From the NCBI RefSeq assembly GCF_947623445.1, contig NC_135243.1, forward strand, positions 9,302,501-9,366,500: a stretch of 64,000 nt of DNA. The letters run 5' to 3'. This document shows positions 1-13,300 of this stretch, one piece after another. The position numbers and the translations under genes are program-made. Below the pieces are notes generated by a model. That model saw only the letters and a program-made list of their open reading frames with translations. It was not told the origin of the DNA and did no database searches. Position 1 is the stretch's first letter. Each line of letters starts with the position of its first letter. The DNA is from Clavelina lepadiformis (taxonomy: Eukaryota > Chordata > Ascidiacea > Aplousobranchia > Clavelinidae).

Positions 1-308
1 TGCTAGAAGTAATAGCAATAGCTGACAAAAGCTTGTTTTTATGGGAACTCTTATACATATTTAGAGTTAAGAAATAATATTACATGATCAGTCATTTTGA
101 GCATAGCTTTCCCTATGTGTAAGTTACTGATAGACTACTAAACTGGTCAATATGAATTTTGTGAACTTGTTGTAATGTAACTTAGCTACCAGTTGTTTTA
201 AGTAGAAAACTAAATGCCACAATACATTAAGACTTGCTTGAAAAAATATCAGTTTAAGTAAATTTAATCAGGTTTCTTGTTTTAAACAAAGCTAAATGTG
301 GCTGTCAG

Positions 309-3300
309 TCTTGCAGAGGTTGAGTTCTTGTTGCAAAAGCAAGCTGCCCAGGAGTTCATAATTATTAAAAGCTTGACTGAAGTTAGAAAAGGTTTGTGAA
401 ATAGGTGAAGTAACTGTGTTGGCATGCCATGTTAAAACAAATTTTGCTTTCCTGTGCAATTAATTTATTTTAATTGTCAGCATATTTTATGTTTCGTTGT
501 TATTACTCCAGTATGCTTTCTGCTTTACGTTTAGGCTGAATTTGTTATTGGGACTTTCCTCATAGGTTCCAAGGTGTCTGCTGTTGAAGTCACATCCATT
601 GAACTTGATAAATTGACAGCTGTTGCCGGTGAACTAAAACAACCACGTGGTAATAAAAAGCACAATGAGACTAAGGGTGACACATCAAAACAAACAGAAA
701 GGTATTGTTCGTCTAATTTTTGTGCTCCATTTTTTATTTTCTGTGTTTTGCATAAAATTCAAGGTTACTAGTCATAAAATTAGAATGTGATTTAAACATA
801 CACGCTTTCTAACAGCAAAACAACCAAGAGCTTAAAAAGTGAAAAATCCCACAAGCGAAGTACAAGCGAACGCTCGCATGATAAGCGAGACTTGTCCAGG
901 GAAGCTGATCGAAGCAAAGTGTTAAAAACTGAAAAATCAAAGTTTACAACAACCGATTTAGACGACATTCAAGCTCTGTTGTCAACCAAATCAACAAAGG
1001 AACAAGATACTACTAGAATCGCTGATGAAATTCAGGAACTTTTGAACACAGCATCCACAAAAGAACTGACACTTGCCGAAAAATTTCGATCCATGGGTGG
1101 TTCACAGGTCTGCATTTGTGGCATTCTGTGTCAGTTTTATATTTGTCTATGAATTTTTTTGGACAGTGCCTTTTGATAGATGGTTTAACAAGAGAAGGAG
1201 CTATAGGCAAGGGAAGCTTTGTAAATTGCATTGGTTCCCAAAGTAGGTTCCATTGACCCAAAGGGGCTTGGATTATGTGAAACGGTCCAGATGCGAAACT
1301 CGTGAAGGCCCAATGTAAATTTTGGAGAAACCCCACAGTAGCAAAAGAGATCAGTTTTGCGCGAAATTCCCCAGGTCTGTCGTCAGTGACCATGTGATCG
1401 TCTAGGCGTTTGCATTTTATACACACCGTTAATGTTCTAATATTTTGGATTGCTTTGCATTTACAATTATATCATACGATTAATAGCCTATTTTTTAGTA
1501 AGCAAAGTTAGATGAGTTTATTTATATACCTGCAAGGCAGGATGGCCTATATAGATTAAGTTCCTATACAGAAAATGAACAGATAAGAGCCACTTAATTT
1601 TGCAACTCAGTAGAATGGAATAGAATCATAGGCGTCGTTGACTAATGTGCAGGAAGTGCATGCACTGTCTGGAATTCTGTCCAAAACACGCACTGTTACA
1701 GCATCATAATTTAGTAATGTTTATCCTTGGACTGTGTGGAAAATTTCAGATTTGCATTGCCTGGATTTTTTGGCAATGATGCCCAGCGACGTTACATTAC
1801 GTCATAATTTTTATTGTATTACCTGATAACTCCTACCTATTAAAGCCCAGATACAAAAGTATATGGTAAGAGATCCAATAAAAAATGTGTGACAAACGGA
1901 ACTTGCACCCAGGCTTGGGTGATAAGGAATTATTACCGGGATTAAGTCGTGCAAAGACTTTCCTCAGTCCGCGGATAAACATTACATCATACCATTCCAT
2001 ACAAAGCTAGCCTATGTATTGCTGAGCTGCTCCAAAATTTAATCCTGTAACGTTTATTCTTGGACTGTCTTGGAAATTTTCAAATTTGCACTGTCTGGAT
2101 TTTTTTCGCAATGGCGCCTGTGAATAGGATAGTTAATAAAAAAGACATTGATAGACGTCCTGACCTAGTTTATGTAGATGGGCGAAGATCTTTCCTGTTG
2201 TAATCAATTTCCTGCTGGTCAACATGTGGCTCAATGTGGTTCAATGTTTTTTGTTGTGCAATTTGATGAATGATGTGCTAGAGCTAGCTAGTAGGACAGC
2301 TTTTATTCACATGCTGAGATAGAGTGAATGATATTGCCATTCTTTTTGGTAATAGAATAGAGTAGCACCTAACAAGGAACCACAAAAGACTGCGACACAC
2401 GATTTTACATGGTCTTGTTTCTGGATATATACGCAAATATCCCCCCTTTGTGGCAATATTATTGGCACCATAGTGACTATACTGCCACATTTAATTCATC
2501 TCACATTACCAAAATTGAATGGACTCTAATCGACCTTGCAGTTCTCAGCTTAAATAAACCACAGTGCAAACAATATGCCTCCTTTGTTTGTATATTTTCT
2601 GCAAAGTTGTTTGTTTTGAAGTTTTATTTAGTTGATAAATTTCTAGTCTATCACTGTAACCTACACTGTGGTACTTGGCCTATACTTTACTCCATTTAAG
2701 GTTAACAACACGTAAGTATTTTGTTTGCACGTTGTGTAAACCATCCTTTGTTAGGGAAGAACGCAAAAAGTTCGCGTCAAACTGTCTTTTAGTATTTGGT
2801 CATAAAGTCTGAGCAACTGTTTTTTTCATAAATAAAGTATGCATTTTCTATAAAAATTACAGGAATACTCATTAACGCCAAAAATAATTGCAATTTTGAT
2901 GAAAACTTGCCTGCTGGCTGATACCACCTTTGACATAAACTTACATACATGTCTAATTGTAGCTTTTGCACTTGTTTTTTTAAATATTTAATACTAAATC
3001 ATTTACTGCTTATTAAAAATTGTTATCAGCAGAAACAGTTTATGTTCATTCAAGTATTTGTTGCATTTTCTGATTAATATATTGTAATTAATGACAAAAC
3101 CAAAAAAGCGTTATCTGCTGTTTATTCCATTGATATTACGTAACTCAAAACCAAACCTGAAGGAAGTTAACCTAAAACCCAAATGGACCTAAAGACAAAT
3201 CTTAGATATTTTAAACATAACAGAAGTCTTTTTTTAACCTAAAGAAAAACAAAATTTCACAAGTTAGACTGGAAACTCTTTTGCAATATGTAATTTGGAA

Positions 3301-5707
3301 TTCCTGTCGTACATATTGAATAAACATCAATCTTTTTTATACAGCCTTAAAAAAGATAAGGGATTTCCTGTTCACAGTGCTAGTCATGCAAAAGTTGTTC
3401 TGTTTTGGGGATTGTGATAAAATATTATTTGTGAAATTGCCATAAATTACAGTAATTCATAGAAATTTTTTTCCTAATAGGTTCGAGAATTTTGCCCTTA
3501 TGCTACAAGGGAAGAATGTCTGAAACACAATCGATCATACTCATCGTGCCAAAAGCTACATTTCAGAAAAATTCTTAAACCACACACAGGTTGGTGTGAT
3601 ATTTTTCAAATTACATCCTGCTGCTTTTGAAATTTGTCACCATGTTTCATAACTTTTTTACTTCAGATGAATCTCTCGGTGATTGTTCCTTTTTGAACAC
3701 ATGCTTTCACATGGACACATGCAAGTATGTGCATTATGAAATTGATTATCGTGGCACCGACCTCGATCCTCGAAAGAATCGACGAGGTGGAAAGCGTAAG
3801 GAGGGAGAGGAGTTGAATAAAGGCCTGCTGCCAAAATTTGATTCCGATTCTGACTATATTGATCGTAAAATGTTACCGCCTCAGGTAATACACCAGCGCT
3901 GGAATGTAGTACTCTTAACTTTTATTAACTATAACTCATTCAATCATAGTGTTGTTTTGTTGGTGGAAACATATTTCTGTTGATTTTTTGTTGCTTCACA
4001 AAACTTACTTTTTGTTTTTTGCTCAGTGGATTAACTGTGACATTCGTTATTTGGATATTTCAATTCTTGGAAAGTTTTCGGTAATTATGGCCGATCCACC
4101 ATGGGATATCCACATGGAATTACCATATGGAACTATGCAGGTTTGCAATTTTTCCAGGCATGTTTGTTGCAAGTTGTGAAAAACATTACAACACACATTA
4201 TGTTCAATACCTTTAGTTGACTTGATATGTTGCTGTGAACCGTAACTGCGAGACAGAATTTATTATATTCAACCTGTGTAAGCAGCTGTTTCAATTCAAC
4301 TTGGCCATAAATTTATATTAAGTGTTTTGCTGTATCCAGGACTCGGAAATGAGAGCATTAAGAATTCAGGATCTTTCAGATGATGGCTTGATGTTCCTGT
4401 GGGTTACCGGAAGGTGTGTGGGTGTTATTAGTAATTTAAATACGTAAAATTTATTACTCTTAAAGAATTCTTGTGTATGGTATATGTAATAATAACAATA
4501 ACACAGTGTGCTGTAAAATTCAAGTAATTTTGTTCACATTTGTGTATTTTATAACCAGAGCCATGGAATTGGGTCGTGAACTGTTTGACTGCTGGGGGTA
4601 AGGAATTTGCAATATGCTTCCTACACTGTCTTGTTGGTTCTGTATCCCATTTTTATACATTATTTTTTATTGCATGGTACACGTCAGAGAACCAGTTTTA
4701 ATACATATCAGATACTCTTATCCATAAAAGGTATTTTTATACACTAATGATGCTTTTAGTTACAAGAGATGTGATGAGCTGATATGGGTCAAAACAAACC
4801 AGTTACAGAGATTGATCAGAACTGGAAGAACTGGACATTGGTTAAATCATGGGAAAGAACATTGTTTGGTTCGTGTTTGTAACTTCTTCTATATTTTTGT
4901 CAAATTTCAAACTTTTTCCTTAATGCAATTCCTATGTTCAGGTTGGAATCAAAGGAAATCCTAAATCAATTAATCGAAGGCTTGACTGTGATGTTTTGGT
5001 CGCTGAGGTATGTACTTAGCCCATTTGGTAAGTGGTGAAAATATCCTGGCTACATTTATAATCCTAACCGTAAGCATTGTAGCAGTATGGGATTTTTAGT
5101 TTTCACAATTGTGTCATGCAAACTGGTTTTGCAGAATGTGCTTTATACCCACTGAAGATTATGTTATGAAGATGTGTTGTGCATTATCAACATTCATGTC
5201 TAAAGTTAGCTAATTGAAATCAAGAACATTTTAATATTAAACAAAATCAGAAGATAATTTCACTTTTAGTTTGTAGATGATGTGGGCTATATCTGTGACA
5301 CACAAAACGTTTGGTTATCTGTAAGGTTAATTGAGTGGTTATTAGTTACTTGATATAGTGATACACGTAAACATTTTTTTAGGTCAGGGCAACTAGTCAC
5401 AAACCAGATGAAATATACGGTATTATTGAACGATTATCACCTGGGACAAGAAAATTAGAACTATTTGGAAGAATGCATAACATTCAACCAAATTGGTGAG
5501 ACAAGTTTGAAGTAAATTTCATGCACAGGAATCTGTGGTGCTTATGTTCAGATCTGTTTCAGGATAACTTTGGGAAACCAACTGGATGGTGTACATTTAA
5601 CAGAGTATGACGTTGTCGAAAAATTTCGATCAACATATCCAGATGGAAAGGTCACAAAACCAAAACCCTCTGTTGAAGCTGTGGAAAGTCGTTTGGAGCA
5701 ATACTAA
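309..5707 (+). CDS. METTL3: N6-adenosine-methyltransferase catalytic subunit METTL3 (5' end missing)
   Basis: Catalytic subunit of the nuclear m6A writer; with METTL14 it methylates adenosine in mRNA using S-adenosylmethionine. Exons read by eye: about 309/317-391, 566-701, 816-1107, 3481-3589, 3667-3884, 4027-4140, 4340-4413, 4559-4597, 4760-4868, 4942-5007, 5383-5495, 5563-5707 (TAA). All join in phase with GT-AG borders. The first visible exon encodes [14 protein letters not shown], matching the N-terminal region of vertebrate METTL3. Exons 4-5 carry the two CCCH zinc fingers ([10 protein letters not shown]...CQKLHF, then [17 protein letters not shown]). The catalytic motif DPPW lies in exon 6 ([17 protein letters not shown]), followed by [30 protein letters not shown] and [20 protein letters not shown]. 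The protein ends [11 protein letters not shown] 2.4-kb intron (1108-3480) is far longer than the rest. No initiating exon is visible before position 309, so the start probably lies left of the window. Every motif I checked is intact. Confidence 0.97.
1108..3480 (+). other. Long METTL3 intron holding a degenerate ~75-bp direct repeat
   Basis: This is the only long intron of METTL3. No coding homology is visible inside it. Two related stretches, about 1710-1782 and 2039-2118, share the order TGTTTATYCTTGGACTGT, then a GGAAA.TTTCA.ATTTGCA core, then CTGGATTTTTT.GCAATG. The flanks carry ATAGGCGTC near 1630 and GGCGCCTGTG near 2113. It looks like an old, decayed interspersed repeat of unknown family. 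Confidence 0.4.
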
Positions 5708-6045
5708 CTTTACAAACATACTCTACTACCTAGTTTTGCCTTGAAATCTGCGTGCTTAGCATGACTGCAACGTAGTAATGCCCCTCAGCAGTTATCCATT
5801 GGATGTTTAAGTACATAAACATTAAACACGATAACATCATTTGGTAGTGCTGGAACTTCTGTGGTGATATTTGTTTTTTTGCAAAAATTACACAATCATA
5901 CTTGCTTGCATTAGTTGTATTTATTCGCAGACCATAGACATATTAAACCCCAGTTGCTGCTGCAGCATAGCAACTTGAATAAACATCGCAGTCAGGTATT
6001 GCAAAATCTTTCTAATCGCTAAACATGTGGAAACTATTAGGAGAA
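5708..6045. promoter_or_regulatory. Shared 3' region of convergent METTL3 and AS3MT, with crossed poly(A) signals
   Basis: Only 338 bp separate the METTL3 stop from the AS3MT stop on the opposite strand. An AATAAA on the + strand lies at 5978-5983. An AATAAA on the - strand (TTTATT on +) lies at 5920-5925. If both are used, each 3' UTR extends past the other's signal, so the two transcripts would overlap in antisense. The signals are visible; their use is inferred. Confidence 0.5.
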
Positions 6046-8587
6046 TCAACAGCAGCATGTCCCACCCTCATTGGTCACACCGCCAGATTTTAACAAATCG
6101 AACGGGTTTTCTTCTTTAATCTTAAGTATGAAAACAGAAATTTATTTATTACAGATTATTCTCATTGTTTTTGTACAATAATAAGGTCCATGAAAATTGC
6201 ACCCAAGCATATTTATACATCTACCTGCAACTGGAACACATCGCTTGAATAATTTACAATTGAACCATAAAAATTTTTACAGAACCACCCAACAGATTAT
6301 ATTCTTTGGAGCAGTTAGATGGCCAAACAAAAATACATCCACATTTTCTGCCGCATCATACCTCTGAATATTTGGCACAGCCTGGAGCTTTTTGAAACAT
6401 GAAATCCTCCTTGAATCGTGATTGTTTAAGAATTGCAGCAGTGTCACCATCAATGGTCACAGAAGCTCCGTTTTTGAAAGTGAACTTGCGGTCGAACTGA
6501 AAGCAGTAATATACAATACAATAGAAACACTGAATGAGCAGAAAAAAGTTATCAAACTTTGAGGCAGTTGCTTGTTAAAGTAGATCACGTATATGTCTTA
6601 TTTTCATCTCAAACTTTTGTAAAATGGTCTGGAGCAGCAGCATAAAGTTTGACACAAGATAAATTTTGTTGGCTTTCTCACTTTTAACTCATCTTGATTG
6701 TCAGTAATGGTGCCTTTATAGATCACTTGACTAGCGTTTCTATCTGCATCCTTTGGAAGTTTGAACAACCGATACATGACAGAGACAAATTTTGCATCAC
6801 CTGATAAACATATTTATCTCACTGAGGACTGGGTAAATACATACAGAAGAATTGGAAAGGTGGCATTTATGTTTTCATGCATACCAAGAACTTCTTTTAG
6901 ATCAGGTTTAGTAATTTTCAAATCTCTATACTCAAAAGTTCTTGGTGTTTCAAAGCCGACATCCTTGGCAAGGTCAAACAATTGTTTCCAGTGGAGAGCC
7001 CCACTAACGCATTCACCTTCATAATTGTACAAATTGTGAAGAAGGTTTAGCTTTGTGTTGTACATAATGCACTTTTCTCTGGTTTAAAACGCCTTAGAGT
7101 TTAACAACAATAGAGTTTGTCTAAATTTATGCAATATTAAAAAAAATCATACTACTGTAGTTTTACATTTACTGACAAAATTTACCCCAAAGAACTTTGT
7201 GGTTGCGTATTTCATCTGAGAGCACTCGGTCTGCATAGACATCACTGAAATATAATTCTCCACCTTCTTTCAGAACACGATATGCTTCACTAAGAACCTC
7301 ATGCTTGTCTTTACAAAGATTAATAACACAGTTTGACCTGGAGTAAAGGGAAATATTTTTAATTAGGTTGGCTGCTTATTCCTAATGCTAATCTCAGAAA
7401 GCAAGTCAGCTTACACAATAATGTCCACAGAGTTGTCTGCAATCCCAGCATCCTTTAACTTTTCAATAAATCCTTTCACAAATTTAATGTTGGGTTTGTC
7501 AAATCCAAAAGCTTTCATGTGGTAATCAACATGACGATTAGCAACCTCCAGCTATCAAGGTTAATTATTATTATTAAGAAAACAGACAACGCGATAGGAA
7601 AACTGTAAATTTAGCTGGTTTTAAATCTTCTGTAAATTTAAATAAAATTAAAATTACACAAGCTCGTTATATAAAAGCCAGTTAAAATTAACAATTTCAA
7701 TTTTTTTTTACTTTTTGTAATGATTAACTTTTCCACATGGCACAAACTTGCATTCAACTAACATTAAATTGTTAACTCATTCAATACCGAACAATGAAAT
7801 AAAGCCAGTATTATACGTAAAAATAAGCCTGGATTACCCAGGTATGAGACCCGTAACAAATTTTTAGTCAGGCCCTGAAAATTTTTCAGTTTTAGTATTC
7901 CTTTTAGGTTTTTGAAGCTAGTTTTCAAACACAAGTTGAACTACAGTAGTGTCTACTTGCAAAAGTTTTCAAAAGAATTTCCCAAGTTTTACATGTAGTT
8001 ACCTAAATAAAGGAATTAATATCTTAAAATAAAAAAGTTATCTAGTTGAATTATACGTATAGTTTACTTGCCACAATGTTAATCCAGTCAATAGGTAAAA
8101 ACGATCACCAACCTGCTCATCAGTCATGTCAATACCTATAACAAAGCCATCCTTTCCAACAAGTTTGCTGAGTGCATAGCAATCTCGTCCACTTCCACTT
8201 CCAAGGTCCAAAATATTCATGTCTTCTAAGCATTCAGGTACTACTATCCCACAACCATAATACTTGCTGACAACTTCATCGTGGATTAGGGCCATAGCAT
8301 TTGCCACAGACTTGAACATTTTTTGTGGTGGGGTAGTGCATGCAGCCGTCTCCAAATCATCACCTGTCCTTAACTTTTTCCCTGAGGAAAATACAAACCG
8401 ATTTTTTACAGTTTTATGCATTGCTGTAAACATATACAGTAAATAAATGACAAATGTAAACTAGTTACATACACTTATTTTAAACCGTTTATTAATAATG
8501 ATATATTAAATACTTGCGTTATATACCATAATAATCTTTCACATCATCTGTAATGCTTTTTGTCTTTGCAGGACAGCAGGATGACAT
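6046..8587 (-). CDS. AS3MT: Arsenite methyltransferase, copy 1 (METTL3-proximal)
   Basis: S-adenosylmethionine-dependent cytosolic enzyme that methylates trivalent arsenic to mono- and dimethylated forms. Eight exons on the minus strand: 8587-8527, 8381-8113, 7551-7415, 7337-7186, 7016-6885, 6800-6682, 6496-6362, 6120-6046, giving about 359 aa. It starts MSSCCPAKTKSITDDVKDYYG and has the SAM-binding loop ILDLGSGSGRDCYALS followed by IGIDMTDEQ. The four cysteines needed in the vertebrate enzyme are all present: AACTTPPQK, YYGCGIVVPE, SNCVINL and GECVSGALHW. The C-terminal domain contains GDTAAILKQSRFKEDFMFQKAPG, and the protein ends in a cysteine cluster (GTCCC). Exon 5 uses an unusual acceptor (ATTATGAAG) with no pyrimidine tract, and copy 2 shares it. 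Intron positions match copy 2, so the pair arose by DNA duplication rather than retrocopying. Confidence 0.96.
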
Positions 8588-10350
8588 GGTAATTATATTG
8601 AATTATTTTCTTCCACGATAATGTACTAATAAGCTAAGCTAATTTTCCAAAGGAATAACTAAGAAAACAAGACTTAAGGCACAAACTGAAATGAGTTGCA
8701 GTCAAGTATAACAAATAGTAACTCAGATCTGCAAGTTAACAGACTTTTCTTTTTGGCATTTTGACAACCAAAATTTGTGATATTTTTCTTCTAACTCACT
8801 GATTAAAACCAGCACCAAAGCTCAATGTTTGCCGATCTCCCAATACTGAGTCATTCAAATATAATGGCAACAACTCGCAACAAACAAAAACTTTTACTCT
8901 TAGAATATTGTGTTGTCAATTCCATGTAACAAGCCAATGTTCTCTACTGCAATCTAATGAAACAGCCCAGTAACTCCAAAACTTATAAATGCCCTTATGT
9001 TTACTGAGCAAACAATTAACCCGTAATTCCGTTACACAGAAATTTTGGTTTGCAAAGCTAATAAAGAACAAAGTCATCAACACAACCAAAATCTGTTATA
9101 ACTGTTTGCTGCTAATTTCTGATACCAATAAATGTATAAAGTTGTATTGTAATTAAATATACATTTATAAATACGGTAGAACAAGCTGTCTTATGAAAAT
9201 AAACGTTCAGTTATGTTAGAAGAAAACTGCACAGGAAACAATTACACAGAAAAATAGCAAACTAAAACATCCAAACAAGAAATAAGAATACTACTGGTAT
9301 AAATGCCTGTTATCTGAACATTATAAATCAAAATGGTAGGAAACACACATGTATCTATCGATGCCAAAGACTTTCTAGCAAATATTATTTGTATAGAATG
9401 ACAAATCATGCGAAGAACTTGAACTATGTTATTCAACAGAAATTAATCAGTATTTATAATCAATAAGTTAAAATAACATTTCTAAGTTGCATTATTGGGT
9501 AGAAGTTTTACCACCATGATTATGCACTTCCATTTGATGGATGTTTTCAATTTTAATTAGATTGTATGATGTACAGTTGTTCCTCTGTATTTAGCCAAAC
9601 TTGTTGTAAGCATATTTAGGTGAAATATATAAATTCTTTAACAGCTTCAAAAAAAAAATCTTTTATTTATTTTGGTAAATACAGTAATGGTCTCGTTTGG
9701 TAGTAGACCTACTATAACGTTGAAGTGTTTCATTGCATTCACATAATTGGTAACTTGGAGAAAATTTTCTGTGAAACTATTTTTTAAATCAAACCATTAT
9801 TTCATTACTTACGTATATTTATTAGCAAGCATGTACAAAATCCACTTTGTTAGGCAAGAAAAACAGTTATTGTGTCAATGTGTATAACGTGTATATGACA
9901 AAACAAACTTCAAAAAAAATTAAAGCTAGCAATTTTGAATAAAATCTTCACTTTACAGTTACTTTACGTATTACTTTGTATATGAGTAACAGCAACACAA
10001 AAGAACACACAAAAAAGAAAAATTCTGCAGAAATATTAAATATACAAGCATGTAAGAGTTTTCTTCAGCTCAACAACACCCACTTATATAAAATGTGTGA
10101 CAATACTGAAAAACTTTCAAAAGAAACTCGCATTCTTGCAGCTTGGCAATGAACATAAACAAAACACTACTTTGTCTTGTTAAAGGCAAGGAAAGCTACT
10201 ACATCAAAGTAAAATGTAAACTGTGTAACCATAATGTGTAATATAGAACTCAATATAGAATCGATCTTGTGTGTGAAGTTTGATGAAACCTTGTGTATAA
10301 CAAAAATGGCATAAAATACTTGGGAAAAAAACTAAATACTATGAGAAGAT
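8588..10350. other. Intergenic spacer between the two AS3MT copies
   Basis: AT-rich DNA upstream of AS3MT copy 1 and downstream of the copy 2 stop codon. Several short A-runs occur, for example near 9650 and 9915. I see no coding homology, no terminal inverted repeat and no obvious tandem repeat. It presumably holds the copy 1 promoter and the copy 2 3' UTR, but no convincing TATA or regulatory motif stands out. Confidence 0.6.
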
Positions 10351-13300
10351 TCAGCAACAGCTGCCAGCACAGCATGACCCACCCTGGTTGATTGCATCAC
10401 CCGACTCTAACAGATTAAACGGGTTTTCTTCCTTGACCTGAAAAAACATGCAATAGCAAATATTTTGTGCATCTGCTACGACAAGCCCTAAAAGATTTTA
10501 AACAAATTTTAACTCAAAAACAGCTACAATGCCAAACGTACAGAGCACAATTAAACAAATCTGCATCATTTTCTGCCGCATCATACCTCTGAATACTTTG
10601 CACAGCATGGAGCTTTCTGAAACATGAAATCCTCTTTGAATCGGGATTGTTTGAGAATTGCAGCAGTGTCACCATCAATAGTCATAGGAGCTCCATTTTT
10701 GAAAGTCAAGTTATGGTCAAACTGTAAGTACAGTCAGACTAGGTTAACCCGGAGCAATTTGTTTCAGCAAAAAATGTCGATTTAGTAAGGTATCTGTATA
10801 ATAAAAATCGAAGGAAAACCACAGTGAAATCAGTTAGGACTGCATTAGATTGAGATGCAAAAACTGTATTGAAGATCCAATTGCGTCCAAAATGAATAAT
10901 TTAATTAAAAGAAATTCGAAAATGGGTAGACAATTGCTGTTAAAACAATCATTGATGTGTGATTAGAAAAATTGATGTACAAATATAAAAAAACTTCTGT
11001 ATTCCAGATTAGCGGGTGTATTTCTTATTGATTTGGCATATGAGTGAACGTGGGTCACAGACGATAAAATATTACATTGCATTAACTTCTTTATTACATT
11101 ATGGTCACCTTCAGCTCATCAGATTGTTACTGATGGTGCCGTTATAGATTACTTGGCATTATAGACAATTATTTGAAATGTTCTAGGGAAGCAGTACATC
11201 TAGCTGGACGCAGGACAATGTTGGTTGGCTTTATCTCTTTCTCACTTTTATCTCATTTTGATTGTCAGTAACAGTGCCATTGTAGATCACTTGACTAGCG
11301 TTTCTATCTGCATCCTTTGGAAGTTTGAACAACCGATATACAACAGAGACAAATTTTGCATCACCTAAATAATAAAGCAAGAATTTATGAAACGGTACAA
11401 ATAATGGTAATCAAACTACAAGTAATTAACAAAAACAATTTAGTTTAGAATTAAGTAAGGCCATAATAAATGACTCAAGTGTATCCATACTTTCTTACAT
11501 ACCAAGAATTTCTTTTAGTTCAGGTTTAGTAATTTTTAAATCACTGTAAGCAAAAGTTCTTGGTGTTTCAAAGCCAATATCCTTGGCAAGATCAAACAAT
11601 TGTTTCCAGTGGAGAGCCCCACTAACGCATTCACCTTCATAATTGTACACAGGGTTGTTTGATGACATGATTGTCAAAACTGTGCAGCTTATTTACTGCT
11701 TACTGCAATTAAAACTGTGCAATCCACAATAAAGTTCTATTAATAAGTCTGCGGAAAATTTAAATCGGTTTTACATTTACCGATAAAATTTACCCCAAAG
11801 AACTTTGTGGCTGCGTATTTCATCTGAGAGCACTCGGTCTGCATAGACATCACTGAAATATAATTCTCCACCTTCTTTCAGGACACGATATGCTTCACTA
11901 AGAACCTCATGCTTGTCTTTACAAAGATTGATAACACAATTTGATCTTAAATAACGAAAATATTCTTGATTATTGAGGTTACTTGGTTATGTCGGTGAAT
12001 CCTATTTTTATTCTCAAAACAGTCTGCTTACACAATAATGTCCACAGAGTTGTCTGCAATCCCAGCATCCTTTAACTTTTCGATATATCCTTTCACAAAT
12101 TTAATGTTGGGCTTGTCAAATCCAAAAGCTTTCATGTGGTAATCGACATGACGGTTAGCAACCTCCAGCTGTTAAATGTTAAATAAATTACATAACAATG
12201 GATTGCAATTAGAAAGCTCTATATGAAGGAAGTTTCTAAAAACTAACCAACACAAAATACTTTGGTGCATAATCTATAAAGCAGCTTTTGATTTGTAACA
12301 GAAATAGAATAGCCAATACATCAGTTAACATCATTACAAGCATTCAATTTTTGCTGAAAATATCTTCAGTGTTAAAAACGGTAGCAAGAGCTTTGTATTG
12401 GAACAAGTAATTTAAAAGTTACTTTATTGTTGACTGCTAACAACGACAAGTATTCTTATGAGAAGTGAATCAACCTCCACTAACTATTATTTTACAATCA
12501 ATTTATATTTAGAATGGCCAATGATTTTTAAGGTTTTATGGGAACCAAAACAGTCTCTTAAATTTCTTGAACGATCTCTCAAAATTTATACTTCTGAAAC
12601 TATAGCACAATATTAATATGTGTGTTAAAAAAGGTCACAGTGTGTTAAAATTTCTTAGCAATCACCAAAGCATAACCTTAAAAAACCAATGGCAGTTTTT
12701 TCATTGTGACATTATCTACTATTTTACTTGATGTTTTATAGGCAGTTTGCCTATCTTTGGTGTGTGAATGATATAAGAAAGACCATACTGGCATCAAGAA
12801 CAATTCTGAAATACAGTGGACGTCACATATAAGTGATGCATATAAAACGGATTTAATCGCGTTTATCGGATGAAATTTCTGCTTCGGTTGGTTTCTTATC
12901 CTTTTTGATGCATTTAACTTTGCTTTCAATGAATCTGTTATTGTATATAATGGATAAATTCCCCAGTTCCTTTGAAATATAACAACGTAACACATATAAT
13001 GAATATAATATAACAGATTTATAATTTTGAAAAATTTTGTTAGCCGAAATCATTCAGTTACCTCCGTTTGTTCTAAAGATACGTAAACTGCACTATGTTG
13101 AGGTAATTGCCTAATTAACAGCTCTACAGTCTTTCATTTGCATTACGTGACAAATTCGTTTGGTTATATAATACTCAAAAAAATATCTGTCGCCTACAGT
13201 CAATTTGTAAAGAAGTTATACCCTTCAACCATTCAAAGAAAAAACGTTATTTTGTTACCACAAAAATGTTATTACCAATTACCTTTACAGTATATATGGT

